Below are positions 1-6,922 of a DNA stretch of 34,287 bases, piece by piece; positions within the stretch are counted from its first letter, which is position 1, and each line of letters opens with the position of its first letter. The DNA is from an uncultured Bacteroidota bacterium. Its GTDB lineage: Bacteria; Bacteroidota; Bacteroidia; Flavobacteriales; Flavobacteriaceae. A program made the translations under genes and the position numbers. Below the pieces are notes generated by a model, which saw only the letters and a program-made list of their open reading frames with translations, searched no databases and had not been told where the DNA came from. Location: NCBI GenBank assembly GCA_902517245.1, contig CABYBK010000012.1, positions 1-34,287 of the forward strand, read 5' to 3'.

Positions 1-465
1 CTTTTGGCAGCCCCATCAGATAGGCGGGATAAAATTATTTCAATAAAGGGATTGGTGAAATCTGCAAAAAAGGCAGCTGTTTTGCTTTATTGCTACCCTA
101 AATCAGATATGATGCATATTTCACTTATTAGGAGAACAAATTATATAGGAGTTCACTCAGGGCAAATCAGTTTTCCTGGAGGAAAACCTGAGCCGCAAGA
201 TGAAAAATTAGAAATCACAGCGCTTCGAGAGTGCAATGAAGAACTTGGGGTAAGAATATTAAATGACAACTTGGTTTCTTTAACACCAATTTACATTCCA
301 CCAAGTAATTTTTTTGTTACCCCATACTTAACTTTTGATAATTTTTATCCTAATTTTAAATTAGATAAAAGAGAAGTTGCAGATCATATTCAGTTACCCT
401 TATTTAAGCTATTGGAACTGGAAATTGAAAAAAGAAGGAGAAAAAAGAAAAAAGTATTGTTTTAA
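1..465 (+). CDS. Nudix hydrolase, CoA pyrophosphatase type; 5' end cut by window, 3' end frameshifted
   Basis: The family hydrolyses CoA and its derivatives to phosphopantetheine plus adenosine 3',5'-bisphosphate. Numbering from the TTG at 4, the CoA-Nudix signature HSGQISFPGGK is at about 51-61 and the Nudix box with TALRECNEELG at 72-82, so the catalytic core is intact. The frame is open to base 1, and family members have roughly 40-60 more N-terminal residues, so the true start lies outside the window. The end is abnormal: after LPLFKLL the protein runs into a run of Lys and Arg and stops at 463. The usual C-terminal region, including a WGAT-like motif, is absent in this frame. Residues resembling the next part of the family (IPFFFKYQ) appear in the -1 frame at about 480-503, which then continues into the cyclophilin. 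Family assignment is secure; whether the protein is functional is not. Confidence 0.85.
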   Translation, partial: LLAAPSDRRDKIISIKGLVKSAKKAAVLLYCYPKSDMMHISLIRRTNYIGVHSGQISFPGGKPEPQDEKLEITALRECNEELGVRILNDNLVSLTPIYIPPSNFFVTPYLTFDNFYPNFKLDKREVADHIQLPLFKLLELEIEKRRRKKKKVLF

Positions 466-512
466 ATGATAAAAATGCAATACCATTTTTCTTCAAATAC
501 CAAAAAGAGAAT

Positions 513-1004
513 TTGGAAAATAAAGTTCGAATATCAACACGATTTGGTAATATTGATATTAAACTATTTGAAAATACACCATATCATAGGGCAAACTTTA
601 TATATCTAACTAAAAAAGGGTATTTCAATAATACTACATTTCATCGTGTGGTTCCTGATTTTATAATTCAAGGAGGCAATTCAGATAGATACGAGACTTC
701 AAAGAAAAGAAATGAAATTGGTAAATATCTTCTTCCTCCAGACACAAATAAAGGGCATAAGCATCACAGAGGAGTTATCTCAATGCCAAGTAGTGAAATT
801 GAAAATCCACATAAACTGGCGTCTCCTTATGAGTTTTTTATTGTACAACAAAACCCGGGAGCATATCATTTAGATGGTTCTTATACTGCCTTTGGTAAAG
901 TAATTGTCGGAATGGAAGTAGTTGATAAAATCAATAAACAAAGGACTGATAAAAGGGAAACACCATTGACAAATGTTTTTATTAATATTTCTATTTTAGA
1001 ATAG
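513..1004 (+). CDS. Peptidyl-prolyl cis-trans isomerase, cyclophilin type, TTG start
   Basis: Cyclophilins catalyse cis-trans isomerisation of Xaa-Pro bonds. The motif FHRVVPDFIIQGG at residues 43-55 gives Arg45, Phe50 and Gln53, matching the catalytic Arg, Phe and Gln of the family. EFFIVQ and YTAFGKV further on are also family motifs. From TTG 513 the protein has 163 residues, close to single-domain cytosolic cyclophilins such as PpiB. There is no signal peptide in this version. No in-frame ATG occurs before about residue 90. The frame is open upstream for at least 80 bases and there contains Nudix-like residues, so the protein may instead be made as a Nudix fusion by frameshifting, or the region may be damaged. 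The family call is firm; the start is uncertain. Confidence 0.8.
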   Translation: MENKVRISTRFGNIDIKLFENTPYHRANFIYLTKKGYFNNTTFHRVVPDFIIQGGNSDRYETSKKRNEIGKYLLPPDTNKGHKHHRGVISMPSSEIENPHKLASPYEFFIVQQNPGAYHLDGSYTAFGKVIVGMEVVDKINKQRTDKRETPLTNVFINISILE

Positions 1005-1100
1005 TTTTTCGTTATAAATCACATATAACAACTCTCAAATAATCATAATTATTCAATATATTATAAGATTTTCTTATTATATTTATGAAAATGATAGTTT

Positions 1101-2027
1101 ATGACATTAACGCAATTAGAATACACATTAGCAGTAGCAGAACAAGGAAACTTCACACTCGCTGCAGAAAAATGTTTTGTTACGCAACCGACTCTCAGTA
1201 TGCAAGTTCAAAAACTTGAGGATGAATTGGGCGTAAAGCTTTTTAATCGAAATGCTAAACCAATTGCCCTTACTCAAATTGGAACTAAAATATTAAGTCA
1301 AGCAAAAAAAATTGTAGAAGAGGCAAAGCGAATGGATGACATCGTATCAATGGAAAAAGGCGAAGTTAAAGGTGACTTTAAATTGGGAATAATCCCAACA
1401 GTAATGCCAACTCTGCTTCCTTTATTTCTAAATACTTTTATTAAAAAATACCCTTCAGTAAATTTAAAAATTGAAGAATCTACCACCATATCAATTACAG
1501 AAAAATTAATTCAAGGTAAGTTAGACGCCGGAATAGCTGCTACTCCCCTTGACAATCTAAAACTTATTGAAAAACCATTATACTATGAGCCATTCGTAGC
1601 ATACATTCCTAAATCACATCCTTTATCAAAACTAGAAAAAATTGAGCCTCAAGATGTTGAAAATATTGATGTTTTGGTTTTGGAAGACGGACATTGTTTT
1701 AGAAATCATATTTTGAAATTGTGTAAGACACCAAGAGTTTCAAAATCTTTCGATTTAAAAAGCGGAAGTTTTGAAACATTGGTTCATCTCGCAAACGAAG
1801 GAATGGGAATGACTTTATTACCTTATCTACAAACAAGAAATCTTTCAATAGAAAATTTTAAAAATTTAAGACATTTTAAAAGCCCAGAACCTGCTCGTGA
1901 AATAAGTATGGTCTTTAGCAAAAGTCAGTTAAGACTACCAATTATAGATGCATTGTCTCAGTCAATAGAAGGAATTATAAGAGGAGCTATACAATTTGAA
2001 AACATACAATTGATAACACCCACATAA
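1101..2027 (+). CDS. oxyR: LysR-type peroxide-sensing regulator OxyR
   Basis: This 308-residue protein is a LysR-type regulator. It has an N-terminal winged helix-turn-helix (about residues 1-60, with FTLAAEKCFVTQPTLSMQVQ) and a C-terminal periplasmic-binding-like sensor domain. Two cysteines in GHCFRNHILKLC fall at 199 and 208, the same numbers as the redox pair of E. coli OxyR, and GSFETL follows. This identifies OxyR rather than a generic LysR protein. In the family, peroxide forms a disulfide between these cysteines and the regulator then activates catalase, peroxiredoxin and iron-handling genes. No such target gene lies nearby. A -7-like box (TATATTTA, 1078-1085) precedes the ATG but lacks a clear -33 partner. 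The gene converges with the small gene at 2032-2214, with 4 bp between the stops. Confidence 0.92.
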   Translation: MTLTQLEYTLAVAEQGNFTLAAEKCFVTQPTLSMQVQKLEDELGVKLFNRNAKPIALTQIGTKILSQAKKIVEEAKRMDDIVSMEKGEVKGDFKLGIIPTVMPTLLPLFLNTFIKKYPSVNLKIEESTTISITEKLIQGKLDAGIAATPLDNLKLIEKPLYYEPFVAYIPKSHPLSKLEKIEPQDVENIDVLVLEDGHCFRNHILKLCKTPRVSKSFDLKSGSFETLVHLANEGMGMTLLPYLQTRNLSIENFKNLRHFKSPEPAREISMVFSKSQLRLPIIDALSQSIEGIIRGAIQFENIQLITPT

Positions 2028-2031
2028 TAAA

Positions 2032-2214
2032 TTAATATAAAGCAATTTGCAATTCAGTTCTATGGGTAACAAACTCGTTCACCCATTCACGAAGAATATC
2101 ACAGTCCTTTGGTGTCAAATATTTGTATGCTTTTCTAAGTTCTTTTCGAAAAAGGCGTACATCAAAACTCACTTTTTGTAAAATTTGCTGATAATATCTT
2201 AACTTTTTTGACAT
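2032..2214 (-). CDS. Conserved small flavobacterial protein of unknown function (60 aa)
   Basis: The protein has 60 residues starting MSKKLRYYQQILQKVSFD. It is rich in charged and aromatic residues, appears helical, and has no signal peptide or membrane segment. It resembles short uncharacterised flavobacterial proteins of the type MxKKLKYYKEILxKVSFDxxLFxKEL, remembered from other genomes and not checked here. It reads towards oxyR and stops 4 bp beyond the oxyR stop. The start is an ATG at 2214. No function can be assigned. It is included because its composition is protein-like and the N-terminal pattern looks conserved. Confidence 0.65.
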   Translation of the reverse strand: MSKKLRYYQQILQKVSFDVRLFRKELRKAYKYLTPKDCDILREWVNEFVTHRTELQIALY

Positions 2215-2401
2215 GTAATTATGATAATTAGCAATTTATGGAGTTTTTAAATTTGAATATGTTGTTGAAATGTTAAAAAAAATATTTTTCTCAAAAATTT
2301 ACATTTGGACCTAAAATTGGTAATTTATGAATTTTAATCATTTACTTTTTTCCAAATAGTATCAAGAAATAAATAAAAAACACAATAAAGGTTGCTTGAG
2401 G

Positions 2402-2432
2402 TTTGTTGAGATTTTATTAAATGTTATATTTG
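2402..2432 (+). promoter_or_regulatory. Bacteroidota-type promoter for the tRNA-Pro pair
   Basis: TTTG at 2402-2405 is separated by exactly 19 bases from TATATTTG at 2425-2432. This matches the Bacteroidota housekeeping sigma consensus TTTG-N19-TAnnTTTG. The expected transcription start, about 7 bases beyond the -7 box, lies only a few bases before the first tRNA at 2444, leaving a very short 5' leader. Confidence 0.85.
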
Positions 2433-2443
2433 CGCACACTTCT

Positions 2444-2518
2444 CGGGGTGTAGCGTAGCCCGGTCATCGCGCCTGCTTTGGGAGCAGGAGGTCGCAGGTT
2501 CGAATCCTGCCACCCCGA
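2444..2518 (+). tRNA. tRNA-Pro (anticodon TGG)
   Basis: The sequence folds as a cloverleaf. The acceptor stem pairs CGGGGTG (2444-2450) with CACCCCG (2511-2517), and the discriminator is A. The anticodon stem CCTGC/GCAGG encloses the loop TTTGGGA, giving anticodon TGG, and the T-arm is GCAGG TTCGAAT CCTGC. The 3' CCA is not encoded. It reads CCA and, by wobble, other proline codons. It sits 19 bp before a second tRNA-Pro and directly after a strong promoter. Confidence 0.95.
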
Positions 2519-2537
2519 CAATTTTATCCTTTTTTTT

Positions 2538-2611
2538 CGGGATGTGGCGCAGCCTGGTAGCGCACACGCATGGGGTGCGTGGGGTCGCAGGTTCAAATCC
2601 TGTCATCCCGA
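2538..2611 (+). tRNA. tRNA-Pro (anticodon GGG)
   Basis: The acceptor stem CGGGATG (2538-2544) pairs with CATCCCG (2604-2610). The D-arm is GCGC/GCGC, the anticodon stem CACGC/GCGTG encloses the loop ATGGGGT (anticodon GGG), and the T-arm is GCAGG TTCAAAT CCTGT. CCA is not encoded. It should decode CCC and CCT and is likely co-transcribed with the TGG isoacceptor just upstream. Confidence 0.93.
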
Positions 2612-2704
2612 CAAAATCATATTATAAAATTCTAAAGCAATTTTTTTTTTTGATTATAAATGGTATTTTTCACCTAATTTTAAAAATAAGTAAAGCTACT
2701 ATTT

Positions 2705-3823
2705 ATGAAAAAAAAGATTATACATATTGTTTCATTAATCATTCTTCAATTTGGATGTGCACAAGACAATCCACCATTTATTGAGGATCCTCTAGAAATA
2801 AATTACTCTTATGAAGTAATAGTTGACGGAATTGAGGTCCCTTGGGGAATGGCTTTCATAAATAAAAATGAATTACTTGTTACAGAACAGTCTGGAACCT
2901 TGTATTATGTTAAAAATGGACAAAAAAAAGAAGTTACTGGATTACCACCTGTCTATTTCAGAGGTCAAGGTGGGCTTTTAGATGTTGCTATACATCCAAA
3001 CTTTTCAGAAAATAAAATAATTTATATGACTTTAGGTGCTGATACTGAAGGTGACAAAAAAGGGGGAAATACATCGTTATATTCTGCTGTTTTAAATAAC
3101 ACAGATTTAAGTAATGTCTCCCTTCTTTACAAAGCAACACCAAATACAAAAACAGCTCAGCATTGGGGATCAAGAATTGTTTTCGATGAAAAAGGTCATG
3201 TGTATTTTGGCATTGGAGATCGTGGAGAAAGAGAAACAAATCCTCAAGACATAACAAAGGATGGAGGTAAAATTTACCGTCTTAATCTTGATGGATCTAT
3301 CCCAAATGATAATCCTTTCGTAGGAAAATCTGGTGCTAAAACTGCCATTTTCTCATATGGACATCGTAATCCTCAAGGAATGATATTTCATCCAAAAACT
3401 GGTCAAATTTGGGAACACGAACATGGACCTCGAGGAGGGGATGAAATTAACATAATAAAAAAAGGCGTTAATTATGGTTGGCCTGAAATCACATACGGAA
3501 TTAATTATAGTGGAACTATTATAACCAACAAAACCTCTGCTCCAAATATGGCCCAACCTATATATTATTGGGTACCCTCAATTGCTCCAAGTGGAATGGC
3601 GTTTTCAACTTCAAATATTTATGAAGATTGGAAAGATAATTTATTTGTTGGTTCATTAAAATTTCAATATCTCGAAAGGCTTGTGATTAAAAATAAAAAA
3701 TTTGTGAAAAGAGAAAAAATATTAGACAACATTGGAAGAGTAAGAGATGTAGCTGAAGGACCAGACGGCTATCTCTATGTTGCTGTTGAGGGGAAAGGCA
3801 TTTTAAAAATAATGCCCAAATAA
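2705..3823 (+). CDS. PQQ-dependent sugar (aldose) dehydrogenase, exported, probable lipoprotein
   Basis: This 372-residue protein belongs to the soluble glucose/sorbosone dehydrogenase family (YliI/Asd and GdhB relatives), six-bladed propellers that oxidise aldoses with PQQ and pass electrons on. Visible signatures are VPWGMAF (46-52), QHWGSR with the probable catalytic His153, YGHRNPQGM, and EHGPRGGDEIN. The N-terminus is a signal peptide with Cys18 in an imperfect lipobox (LQFGC), so it may be a lipoprotein or simply secreted. Its stop is followed immediately, with no gap, by the ATG of a cytochrome c, which suggests that cytochrome is its electron acceptor. No PQQ synthesis genes are in the window, so cofactor supply is unknown. 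The exact sugar substrate cannot be told from sequence. Confidence 0.9.
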   Translation: MKKKIIHIVSLIILQFGCAQDNPPFIEDPLEINYSYEVIVDGIEVPWGMAFINKNELLVTEQSGTLYYVKNGQKKEVTGLPPVYFRGQGGLLDVAIHPNFSENKIIYMTLGADTEGDKKGGNTSLYSAVLNNTDLSNVSLLYKATPNTKTAQHWGSRIVFDEKGHVYFGIGDRGERETNPQDITKDGGKIYRLNLDGSIPNDNPFVGKSGAKTAIFSYGHRNPQGMIFHPKTGQIWEHEHGPRGGDEINIIKKGVNYGWPEITYGINYSGTIITNKTSAPNMAQPIYYWVPSIAPSGMAFSTSNIYEDWKDNLFVGSLKFQYLERLVIKNKKFVKREKILDNIGRVRDVAEGPDGYLYVAVEGKGILKIMPK

Positions 3824-4240
3824 ATGAAGCTGTTCTTGTTTTTTCATTTTTTTGGATTTGGGATATTAGTGTATTTTTTAGTACCTCAAAAAAGCAAGGC
3901 TCAAAGCATTACGAATGGATCTTTAATTTATAATGATTTTTGCTATCGCTGCCATGGTGTAAATGGAGTAGGGCGAGACAATTTGATACCACCATTAAAG
4001 TCTTCTGACTATTTGTTAAAAAATATTAGTCTCTCCATTGCAGGTTTGAAATATGGATTAAAAGGAGAAATTATTGTAAACGGGAAAGTTTATAATGGTT
4101 ACATGGCCTACCAGGGTCTGGATAATGAGGAGATTGCTGATGTAATGAATTATATACTTAACCAATGGGGAAACAATTATGAAGGTTTTATAGATGCTTC
4201 TCAAGTTGAAAAGATTCCTAAATCCATTTTTGAAAAATGA
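3824..4240 (+). CDS. Small periplasmic cytochrome c
   Basis: The 138-residue protein has a signal peptide with a likely cleavage site after SKA (residue 26). It has one haem c attachment site CYRCH (Cys40, Cys43, His44) followed by GVNGVGRDNLIPPL, and a likely distal Met ligand at Met94 in NGYMAYQG. This is a single-haem class I cytochrome c. It begins at the base after the dehydrogenase stop codon, so the two are translated together, and the cytochrome probably carries electrons from the PQQ enzyme towards the respiratory chain. Its ATGA end overlaps the start of the FtsB-like gene. Confidence 0.9.
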   Translation: MKLFLFFHFFGFGILVYFLVPQKSKAQSITNGSLIYNDFCYRCHGVNGVGRDNLIPPLKSSDYLLKNISLSIAGLKYGLKGEIIVNGKVYNGYMAYQGLDNEEIADVMNYILNQWGNNYEGFIDASQVEKIPKSIFEK

Positions 4241-4566
4241 TAAAACGATTTATCATAAATTATGTAAAATCCTTTAAAAGTTCTTACTATGTATATGCGG
4301 GGATTTTAATCGGATTCATAATATGGATGCTTTTTATAGACACCCATTCATGGAATATTCATTCAGAATTAAATCAAGAAATAGAAAGGCTAGAACAAGA
4401 AAAAAAAGCTTTAAAGCTAATCATGTCATCAGATAAAAAAACAATTAAGCAACTCCAAAATATAGACAGTTTAGAACGTTTTGCACGTGAAAATTATGGT
4501 CATAAAAAAGAAAATGAAACTATTTTTATAATTGAGACCGGGGAATTAGAAAAAATATCTCAATAA
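4237..4566 (+). CDS. FtsB/DivIC-family cell division protein
   Basis: The 109-residue bitopic protein has a short cytoplasmic N-terminus, one membrane span at about residues 20-36, a coiled coil (about 42-76), and the short conserved segment IDSLERFARENYGHKKENE typical of the septum formation initiator family (FtsB/DivIC). These proteins join FtsL and FtsQ/DivIB in activating septal peptidoglycan synthesis. The ATG overlaps the cytochrome stop by 4 bases (ATGA). The next gene, parA, begins 92 bp downstream. FtsB and DivIC cannot be told apart by sequence alone. Confidence 0.85.
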   Translation: MIKRFIINYVKSFKSSYYVYAGILIGFIIWMLFIDTHSWNIHSELNQEIERLEQEKKALKLIMSSDKKTIKQLQNIDSLERFARENYGHKKENETIFIIETGELEKISQ

Positions 4567-4658
4567 AATATAGTGAAAAATATACTAAATAAATGGTTAA
4601 AATAATCTTTTCTCAGGGATTTAAATAATTGTAATTTTATATGATTTAAAACTTTTGA

Positions 4659-5429
4659 ATGGGTAAAATTATTGCTATTGCAAATCAAAAAGGTGGGGTA
4701 GGAAAAACTACTACTGCGGTTAATCTTTCTGCAGCTTTAGGTGTTTTAGAAAAGAAAATTCTCCTTGTTGATGCAGATCCACAGGCAAATGCAACATCCG
4801 GCTTGGGCATTGATGTTAGAAATGTGAAGCAGGGGACGTATCAACTATTAGATCATAGTGCAGATCCTAATGAAACTATAATTGAAACTAGCAGTCCTAA
4901 TTTAGATTTAATTCCATCCCACATTGATTTAGTCGCCTCAGAAATTGAGTTAGTAGATAAAAAAGATCGCGAATATATGCTTAAAACAATATTGGCGGAA
5001 ATCCAGAATGATTATGATTTTATTATTATCGATTGTGCTCCATCTTTAGGGCTTATAACACTTAACGCGCTTGTCAGTTCTGATGCAGTTATTATTCCAA
5101 TACAGTGTGAATATTTTGCTTTAGAAGGATTAGGAAAACTGTTAAATACAATTAAAAGTGTTCAGAAAATCCATAATGAAAATTTAGATATCGAAGGACT
5201 TTTACTGACTATGTACGATACCCGTTTACGACTTTCAAATCAAGTTGTCGAAGAGGTTAAAAAGCACTTTAGCAAAATGGTATTCAAGACAATTATTCAA
5301 AGGAATATTCGACTAAGTGAAGCTCCAAGTTTTGGAAAAGACATAATTACTTATGATGCATCTAGCAGGGGAGCAAAAAGCTATTTATCTTTAGCAAGTG
5401 AAATTATAAAGAGAAATAAACAGAAATAA
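4659..5429 (+). CDS. parA: Chromosome partitioning ATPase ParA (Soj)
   Basis: This 256-residue Walker-type ATPase has the deviant Walker A motif KGGVGKTTT at residues 11-19, DADPQANAT at 38-46, and Walker B IIIDCAP ending near 127. The length and lack of an N-terminal DNA-binding domain fit the chromosomal ParA/Soj class. ParA forms ATP-dependent DNA-bound gradients that move ParB-parS complexes to daughter cells. The parB ATG uses the last base of the parA stop (TAATG), so translation is coupled. A CACGTG-centred, parS-like sequence lies 165 bp upstream inside the FtsB-like gene (see findings). Confidence 0.95.
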   Translation: MGKIIAIANQKGGVGKTTTAVNLSAALGVLEKKILLVDADPQANATSGLGIDVRNVKQGTYQLLDHSADPNETIIETSSPNLDLIPSHIDLVASEIELVDKKDREYMLKTILAEIQNDYDFIIIDCAPSLGLITLNALVSSDAVIIPIQCEYFALEGLGKLLNTIKSVQKIHNENLDIEGLLLTMYDTRLRLSNQVVEEVKKHFSKMVFKTIIQRNIRLSEAPSFGKDIITYDASSRGAKSYLSLASEIIKRNKQK

Positions 5430-6319
5430 TGGGAAAATCAAAACAAAAGAAAGTTTTAGGAAGAGGTCTTTCCGCATTACTAAATGATAATAATCATAAT
5501 ATTGAATCCATTGTAGATGATAATGCTGAATTGATTGTAGGAAGTATAATTGATTTACCCATAGAAAAAATTAGCAACAATCCATTCCAGCCACGAACAC
5601 ATTTTAACGAGGAATCAATAAAAGAATTAAGCACCTCAATAAAACAGTTAGGTGTCATACAGCCTGTTACAGTTCGTAAAATAAAAGGAAATAAATATCA
5701 GTTAGTATCTGGGGAACGTCGTTTACGAGCATCAGAATTAGCAGGTTTGAAAACCATTCCCTCATACGTCCGCCTTGCTGATGACATAGAGTCTCTTGAA
5801 ATGGCTTTGGTTGAAAATATTCAAAGGCAAGACCTTGACCCCATAGAAATAGGTCTTTCGTACGAGCGTCTTATAAATGAAATAAAACTTACCCAAGACC
5901 AGCTAAGTGAACGTATTGGAAAAAAACGCTCTACAATAGCTAATTATATGCGATTATTAAAGTTAGATCCCATTATTCAAACTGGAATAAGGGATCGATT
6001 TATAACAATGGGGCATGGACGTGCATTAGTTAACATCAGTGATTCAAAATTACAAATAGAATTATATAAAAAAATTGTGAAAAAAGGCCTTTCAGTTAGA
6101 GAAATTGAGTCGCTGGTCAAAAATTTAAGAGATAATAAAACAAAATCAACTGACAATTATTTATCACCTTTCATAAATCAAGCAGCTGAAGAATTGAAAA
6201 CAATATTAGGTACTTCGGTAAGTGTTACTTCAAACAAACAAGGAAAAGGAATTTTAAAAATTAATTTTGACTCTCAAGAAGAATTACAAAATATTTTAAA
6301 TAAAGTCAAAGGTGATTAA
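5429..6319 (+). CDS. parB: Chromosome partitioning protein ParB (Spo0J)
   Basis: The 296-residue protein starts with the basic GRGLSAL segment (11-17) that contacts ParA. The N-domain has NPFQPRTHF and the CTP-binding motif GERRLRA (95-101), then ENIQRQDLDPIE and a helix-turn-helix (about 154-176, LTQDQLSERIGKKRSTIANY) that reads parS. The C-terminal part is a dimerisation domain. It is a CTP switch that loads at parS and slides along DNA. Its end overlaps the GTG start of the DUF5683 gene by 8 bases. Confidence 0.95.
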   Translation: MGKSKQKKVLGRGLSALLNDNNHNIESIVDDNAELIVGSIIDLPIEKISNNPFQPRTHFNEESIKELSTSIKQLGVIQPVTVRKIKGNKYQLVSGERRLRASELAGLKTIPSYVRLADDIESLEMALVENIQRQDLDPIEIGLSYERLINEIKLTQDQLSERIGKKRSTIANYMRLLKLDPIIQTGIRDRFITMGHGRALVNISDSKLQIELYKKIVKKGLSVREIESLVKNLRDNKTKSTDNYLSPFINQAAEELKTILGTSVSVTSNKQGKGILKINFDSQEELQNILNKVKGD

Positions 6320-6914
6320 TCTAAAACCTCTTTATTTAATAATTTTAATTTTTTATCTCCCTGCTAAAGGGCAAGAGGAATTAAAAATTAATGATGTTCC
6401 AGAAAAAATTGCTCTACCTGATAGTATCCAAATAAACCATCGGTTTTCACCGAGAATCCAAAGGTTAATTGCTGATCCTCTTACCCCTTCTAAAGCTGCT
6501 TTTTATTCAGCAATTATACCTGGTTTAGGTCAAGCTTTTCTGGGAAAAGGATGGAAAGTACCTATCATTTATGCTGCTATTGGTGCTTCATTATATTATT
6601 ATGATATAAATAATAAAGAGATGAACTCATACAGAACGGCATATAAAAGGAGATTAAATGGTTTTTTCGATGACGAATATTTAGAAACCGAAATTCCAAT
6701 TACAACTGATCAACTTCTTCTTGGAATGGAGTTTCACAAAAACTATCGTGATATTGCAATAATTTTAGCAGCAGCGTCATATATGCTTAATATTTTAGAA
6801 GCAAATGTAAGTGCTCATTTATTGCAATTCAATGTAAATGATGATCTATCTATCATTCCAAATATAATTATAGATAATGAGATTACTGGTTTACAATTGG
6901 CTGTTAAATTTTAA
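6312..6914 (+). CDS. DUF5683 domain protein, envelope-associated
   Basis: The 200-residue protein has an N-terminal signal peptide ending near LPAKG-QEE. The DUF5683 core follows, with LTPSKAAFYSAIIPGLGQAFLGKGWKVP at about 60-85 and hydrophobic stretches around 90-98 and 145-160. The function of the domain is unknown; the GLGQ-type motif resembles short membrane-associated domains. The GTG start at 6312 lies inside parB and no nearer in-frame ATG retains the signal peptide. The position between parB and dapB is common in flavobacteria as I recall. The gene is translationally linked to parAB. Confidence 0.8.
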   Translation: MINLKPLYLIILIFYLPAKGQEELKINDVPEKIALPDSIQINHRFSPRIQRLIADPLTPSKAAFYSAIIPGLGQAFLGKGWKVPIIYAAIGASLYYYDINNKEMNSYRTAYKRRLNGFFDDEYLETEIPITTDQLLLGMEFHKNYRDIAIILAAASYMLNILEANVSAHLLQFNVNDDLSIIPNIIIDNEITGLQLAVKF

Positions 6915-6922
6915 ATAAATCT

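Noticed and set aside
2300-2307. TACATTTG box in the gap between the 60-aa gene and the tRNAs
   Set aside because: No TTG element at 17-23 bases upstream and no gene starting just downstream; the promoter at 2402-2432 explains the tRNAs better.
2424-2606. A 60-residue minus-strand frame across both tRNAs
   Set aside because: It is the well-known spurious frame (MTGFEPATPRTP type) that arises antisense to tRNA genes; the bases are fully explained by two cloverleafs.
2626-2652. Possible terminator after the tRNAs (AAAATT/AATTTT followed by a T run)
   Set aside because: The stem would be six A-T pairs only, too weak to call with confidence, although the T run itself is real.
2542-2784. An 80-residue plus-strand frame starting inside the second tRNA
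   Set aside because: It begins in the tRNA-Pro sequence, runs through the intergenic region into the dehydrogenase gene in another frame, and has no protein-like features.
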